A DNA stretch of 7,242 bases from CAYVOX01 sp964453035 (GTDB lineage Bacteria > Chloroflexota > Anaerolineae > Anaerolineales > Anaerolineaceae). The position numbers were made by a program, and so were the translations under genes. Below the pieces are notes generated by a model. That model worked only from the letters and a program-made list of their open reading frames with translations. It was not told the origin of the DNA and did not search any database. The DNA lies in assembly GCA_964453035.1 (NCBI GenBank), contig CAYVOX010000154.1, positions 1-7,242 of the forward strand, read 5' to 3'. Shown here one piece after another: positions 4,245 to 7,242 of the stretch; positions within the stretch are counted from its first letter, which is position 1, and each line of letters starts with the position of its first letter.

Positions 4245-6128
4245 TCACGCCGCAAACAGCACCTGCTGCTGCAGGAAGCGCTCGGTTTGCTGCAGCATAT
4301 CCGCAATATTCTCGCTCTTGCGGAAGCCGTGACCTTCCCCCTCGTACAGGCGGTAGATGTAGGGGATGCCCTTCTGCCGCAGCACCGCCACAATCGCCTC
4401 GCTCTGCGCGGGGGGCACCACCTTATCCACGCTGCCCTGGAAAACCGCCATCGGGTCGCTTAAGTTACCAACGTGATAGATCGGCGACCAGGCCTGGTAG
4501 CGCGCAGCAGCCTCCGGCAGCGGACCGACCATGGAATCGAGGTAGCGTTCCTCAAACTTGTGCGTGTCAGCCGCCAGGTCAAACAGGTTGCTGACGCCAA
4601 ACAGGTTAACCCCCGCCTTGAACACGCCGGGATGGCGCACCAGGGTGTTGAGTACGGTGTAGCCGCCGGCGCTGCCCCCGCGAATCACCAGGCGGGTTGG
4701 GTCGGCCAGGCCTTGCTGGGCCAGGGCTTGCGCTGCCCCCAGCGCGTCCTCAACATCAATCTCGCCCCAGCGCTCGCGCAGCGCGTTGCGGTAGGCCCGC
4801 CCGTAGCCGGATGAGCCGCGGTAATTGACCTCCAGCCAGGCGTAGCCGCGCGAGGTGAAATAGGAAGCCTCGGCGGAAAACCGCGCCCAGGACGCCGAGG
4901 TTGGCCCGCCGTGGAACTGCACAAAAGCGGGCGGCAAGCCGGGACTTTGCCAGCGCGGGTTGGAAGGCGGCGCGTAGAGGCCAAAAACCTGGCTGCCGTC
5001 TGGCGCAGTCCAGGAAATCGTTCGGAAATTGGCCAGGTAAGCCGGGTCCACGTTCTCAGCGGTGGAGCGAGCTGCAATCTGCAGGCGCTCTCCGTCCCAG
5101 CGCACGATGCGATCCGAGATGGTGGGAGCCGAAGCCACAAAAGCCACCTCGCCGGTAGAGGAGACGGACAGGTCCTTGATGTAGGTGTAGGCGCCGGTAT
5201 CGATGCGCGCAGGCTGCGCGCCGTTCAATGCCACCGCCCACAGGCCAGATTGCCCCGCAAAGTTGCGAATGGAATAGATGCGCGTGCTGTCGGGGCTCCA
5301 GGCGTGGAAGCGCATGCCCTGCACCCAGGCCGGTTCGGCCAGGTGAAAGCCCTCGCCGCGCAGCAAGGTGTGGCGCGCGCCGGTCTGCAAATCCAGCAGC
5401 ACCAGGTCTTCCCATTCGCCGCTGCCCAGCAGATAGCTCAGCCAGCGCCCATCCGGCGAGAACTGCGGTTGAGACACCACTTCATCGCCGCCGCCCGCCA
5501 CCAGTGTCTCTTCGGCGATGCGCGGCGGGGTGCCCGCCAGGCGGGCCAGCTTGAGGCGCGTGCCGTCCCACGGCATGTTGGGATGGTCCCACTCCACCCA
5601 GGCGAGATGTTCGCCTCCCGGATGCCAGGCGGGCTGCATGTAAAAATCGGCGCCTTTGGCCAGTTGCAGCGGCCATTCGCTGCCCTGCGCATCCACCAGC
5701 CCCAGCAGGTCGGTTTTTCCGTCGCTGAAGACGTACACCACCCACTTGCCATCCGGCGAGAGGGCCGGGGCAGCCACGCCGCCAAACGGCGGGGTGATGG
5801 GGGTGGGCGAACCAAATCCCAGCGGGCGCCGGTAGAGCCGCCCATCGCGCTCCGCGTAAATCACCACCCCCGGTCCGGCGGTGTACTCCCCGCCGCCGTA
5901 GCCCACGCTGCCGCGCAGCGAATGCTGGTCGTTGAGGTCAAGCGGTGCTTCACCGGCCGGTTGGGACACCAGCACGCCGCGGTCAGAGCGGCCCTCAAGC
6001 CACAGCAGGGTAGCGCCGTCGGGCGTGAACTGCGGGTTTTCAAGCCGCCGACGCTGGCTGACCATTGCCGGGGTGACCGGGCTGGGCCACAGCCCGTAGG
6101 GTTTTTGGGATTTAACGGGATGAGACAT
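4245..6128 (-). CDS. S9 family peptidase (prolyl oligopeptidase / acylaminoacyl-peptidase type)
   Basis: A 627-residue serine peptidase of clan SC that cleaves short peptides, removing N-terminal dipeptides or blocked residues in related enzymes. Seen: an N-terminal segment YGLWPSPVTPAMVSQRRRL and a YGGGEY motif typical of the family, then a beta-propeller (about 30-380) with repeats such as LSPDGKWVVYVF, FSPDGRWLSYLL and WSPDSTRIYSI. The alpha/beta-hydrolase domain follows (about 390-627), with HGGP (406-409) for the oxyanion hole, nucleophile Ser486 in GGSAGGY, Asp568 in GSVDKVVPP and His600 in GEGHGF. The triad is complete, so it should be active. There is no signal peptide, so it is cytoplasmic. 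GGAGGT (6137-6132) lies just upstream of ATG 6128, with rather short spacing. It is the last gene of a run after thioredoxin, 42 nt away, across a terminator-like hairpin. Exact substrate preference cannot be read from sequence. Confidence 0.95.
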   Translation of the reverse strand: MSHPVKSQKPYGLWPSPVTPAMVSQRRRLENPQFTPDGATLLWLEGRSDRGVLVSQPAGEAPLDLNDQHSLRGSVGYGGGEYTAGPGVVIYAERDGRLYRRPLGFGSPTPITPPFGGVAAPALSPDGKWVVYVFSDGKTDLLGLVDAQGSEWPLQLAKGADFYMQPAWHPGGEHLAWVEWDHPNMPWDGTRLKLARLAGTPPRIAEETLVAGGGDEVVSQPQFSPDGRWLSYLLGSGEWEDLVLLDLQTGARHTLLRGEGFHLAEPAWVQGMRFHAWSPDSTRIYSIRNFAGQSGLWAVALNGAQPARIDTGAYTYIKDLSVSSTGEVAFVASAPTISDRIVRWDGERLQIAARSTAENVDPAYLANFRTISWTAPDGSQVFGLYAPPSNPRWQSPGLPPAFVQFHGGPTSASWARFSAEASYFTSRGYAWLEVNYRGSSGYGRAYRNALRERWGEIDVEDALGAAQALAQQGLADPTRLVIRGGSAGGYTVLNTLVRHPGVFKAGVNLFGVSNLFDLAADTHKFEERYLDSMVGPLPEAAARYQAWSPIYHVGNLSDPMAVFQGSVDKVVPPAQSEAIVAVLRQKGIPYIYRLYEGEGHGFRKSENIADMLQQTERFLQQQVLFAA

Positions 6129-6151
6129 GCGACCTCCGTAACGAAAAGAAT

Positions 6152-6172
6152 AAAACCGGGGCAGCCGGTTTT
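6152..6172 (-). terminator. Terminator-like hairpin between thioredoxin and S9 peptidase genes
   Basis: On minus, AAAACCGG and CCGGTTTT form an 8-bp stem around a CTGCC loop, followed by ATTCTTTTC. The left arm overlaps the thioredoxin stop codon. With a short, imperfect T-run it may be a leaky terminator that lowers S9 peptidase expression relative to the two upstream genes. Confidence 0.6.
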
Positions 6173-6494
6173 AGAGATGGGGAGATAATTTTTCCAGCAG
6201 TTTTTCTCTGGATTGGAAACCGGAAAAGCGCGTCACAGCCTGCCCAGATTTGAACAAAATCACGGTGGGCACGCCCATCACCTGGAAGCGCACAGTGAGG
6301 CCCACGCTCTCATCAACATCCACTTTGGCCAGGGTTACGCGCTGGCCCCACTGTTCGCCCAGTTTGAGCAGCACCGGCTCCAGCTGCTTGCACGGCTGGC
6401 ACCACGCCGCGCCAAACTCCAGCAGCACGGGGTTCGCCGCCTGCAGCACAAGTTGTTCAAAGTTGGCTTCGTCAACATGAATAAATGCAGCCAT
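6171..6494 (-). CDS. Thioredoxin with WCQPC active site
   Basis: A 107-residue single-domain thioredoxin, the normal length, that would exchange disulfides with cytosolic proteins. Seen: LLEFGAAWCQPCKQLEP with the redox pair Cys32 and Cys35, the cis-proline loop MGVPT (Pro76), and FKSGQAVTRFSGF near the C-terminus. The active site is WCQPC instead of the canonical WCGPC, which could shift redox potential or partner choice. There is no signal peptide or anchor. ATG 6494 was chosen because GGAGG (6504-6500) is 5 nt upstream; ATG 6497 is one codon earlier but only 2 nt from it. The frame stays open upstream into the sixA tail; that part is Lys/Arg-rich and not thioredoxin-like. It begins 22 nt after sixA and is probably co-transcribed with it. 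Confidence 0.94.
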   Translation of the reverse strand: MAAFIHVDEANFEQLVLQAANPVLLEFGAAWCQPCKQLEPVLLKLGEQWGQRVTLAKVDVDESVGLTVRFQVMGVPTVILFKSGQAVTRFSGFQSREKLLEKLSPHL

Positions 6495-6516
6495 CATATC
6501 CTCCCTGCTGATTGAA

Positions 6517-7077
6517 TTACTTCTTTTTCTTCTCTTTTTTAACAGGCTTCTTCTTAGCTTTCTCTTTTTTGCCGGCTTTTTCCACCTCGCGCGCGGAGCG
6601 GGGATGGATGACCTCCACCAGTTCACCCTCGCTCTGGGCGTTCAGGTCAGCCCAGCGCTGTACCGGCAGACTGAGGTAGGCAATGGTGCTGGTGGGCAGG
6701 GCTTCGATGCGCCCGCTGAGCAGTTGCAGCAGCCCCTCCAGGCCCGGGTTGTGGCCGATGACCAGCACCCGTTCCAATGGTTCGGGCAGGGCGGTGAGCG
6801 CAGCCAGGTAGCCCTCCGGCTCAGCCAGGTAGAGCCCATCCTGGTACGCCACTTCGCCCTGGTAACCGCTGGTTTCCGCCAGGGCAAGCGCCGTCTGGCG
6901 CGACCGTTCGGCGGTTGAGGAGAGGATGGCCTGGGGAACCAGTTCTTTATCCTTGAGCAGGCTGCCCATCAGGGGAGCATCTTTTTTTCCGCGTTTGGCA
7001 AGACCGCGCTCTGCATCGGGCAGTTCGGGGTGTTTCCAGCTCGATTTGGCATGCCGCATGAGTAAAAGGGTTTTCAT
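6517..7077 (-). CDS. sixA: SixA-like phosphohistidine phosphatase with lysine-rich tail
   Basis: A 186-residue histidine phosphatase of the SixA type; family members remove phosphate from phosphohistidine on phosphotransfer proteins. Seen: the catalytic LLLMRHAKSSW at the start, with phospho-accepting His9 and Arg8, SSTAERSRQTA (53-63), GLYLAEP (81-87) where the family has its acidic segment, and the second catalytic His109 in VIGHNPGLEGLL. The catalytic domain ends near residue 160. It is followed by a low-complexity tail (165-186) with 13 lysines in 22 residues, absent from E. coli SixA as I know it. GGAGGT (7091-7086) lies 8 nt before ATG 7077 and fixes the start. It is the first gene of a minus-strand run with thioredoxin and the S9 peptidase. 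The target phosphoprotein is not apparent, and no two-component or PTS gene is in the window. Confidence 0.92.
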   Translation of the reverse strand: MKTLLLMRHAKSSWKHPELPDAERGLAKRGKKDAPLMGSLLKDKELVPQAILSSTAERSRQTALALAETSGYQGEVAYQDGLYLAEPEGYLAALTALPEPLERVLVIGHNPGLEGLLQLLSGRIEALPTSTIAYLSLPVQRWADLNAQSEGELVEVIHPRSAREVEKAGKKEKAKKKPVKKEKKKK

Positions 7078-7103
7078 GGGTTTTTACCTCCGCATCTGGA
7101 TTG

Positions 7104-7109
7104 ATTATA
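7104..7109 (-). promoter_or_regulatory. Probable -10 box of the sixA-trx-peptidase run
   Basis: A consensus TATAAT on minus within an AT-rich patch. The best -35 is weak (TTACCC at 7133-7128, 18-bp spacer). The predicted start near 7097 gives a leader of about 20 nt containing the GGAGGT ribosome binding site. No other promoter-like site is evident before the thioredoxin or peptidase genes. Confidence 0.55.
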
Positions 7110-7193
7110 GTATGCAGGTTTATAAATGGGTAATTCTTTAAGCTTAGAGCAGCGGCAAAGGACGCTTGATAGGATCGCGCTGTAGCAGCAGCA

Positions 7194-7221
7194 GTAGGGT
7201 GCGTTCAAGAACGCACCCTAC
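7194..7221. repeat. Short perfect palindrome, inverted copy of 2513-2536
   Basis: Arms GTAGGGTGCGTTC and GAACGCACCCTAC (13 bp each) flank AA. The core is the exact reverse complement of 2513-2536, with the neighbouring GCAGCAG and CTAC also kept in opposite order, so it is the same element inserted the other way round. Two direct copies of CTACAATTT follow with a 10-bp period. Nothing gene-like is seen from 7142 to the window end. Confidence 0.85.
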
Positions 7222-7242
7222 AATTTACTACAATTTGCTGCT

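Noticed and set aside
4911..6188. 425-codon plus-strand open frame opposite the S9 peptidase
   Set aside because: Fully antisense to a peptidase with an intact catalytic triad; its composition is that of a high-GC shadow frame.
6171..6626. Thioredoxin with a 44-residue N-terminal extension
   Set aside because: The extension is another frame of the sixA lysine tail; a well-spaced GGAGG precedes ATG 6494, which gives the standard thioredoxin length.

Overview
The window reads as a high-GC bacterial chromosome segment, most plausibly from Chloroflexota (Anaerolineae-like). The reasons are a stand-alone bacterial Elp3, a DUF362 protein, a cytosolic S9 peptidase of the type common in that phylum, and intergenic regions full of short palindromes. 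This placement is inference; there is no rRNA or other marker gene here. I find five complete protein genes and one cut by the left edge. There is no tRNA, rRNA, CRISPR array, transposase or phage gene.

Layout: (1) 1-746, minus strand: a class I SAM-dependent methyltransferase, 3' end missing, with sequence features of the Trm9/ALKBH8 tRNA wobble-uridine methyltransferases. (2) 772-2373, plus strand: Elp3, the radical SAM/acetyltransferase that makes 5-carboxymethyl-uridine derivatives at tRNA position 34. The two genes diverge from a 25-bp gap holding a self-complementary -10 box. In eukaryotes Elp3 and Trm9 act one after the other, so this head-to-head pair may be a minimal bacterial cm5U-to-mcm5U pathway. 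(3) 2374-2694: an intergenic island of repeats and palindromes. (4) 2701-3822, plus strand: a DUF362 protein of unknown function with a distinct codon bias. (5) 3823-4244: a second island, including a 105-bp copy (100/105 identical) of a composite repeat from the first. (6) 7077-4245, minus strand: a three-gene run of SixA-like phosphohistidine phosphatase, thioredoxin and S9 prolyl-oligopeptidase-family peptidase, with a terminator-like hairpin between the last two. (7) 7078-7242: the sixA leader and promoter, then a palindrome that is an inverted copy of one in the first island.

The most interesting points are the Trm9-like/Elp3 pair with its symmetric promoter, and the modular palindromic repeats, which flank the DUF362 gene as direct repeats. 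All functions are read from motifs by eye; no database search was run.
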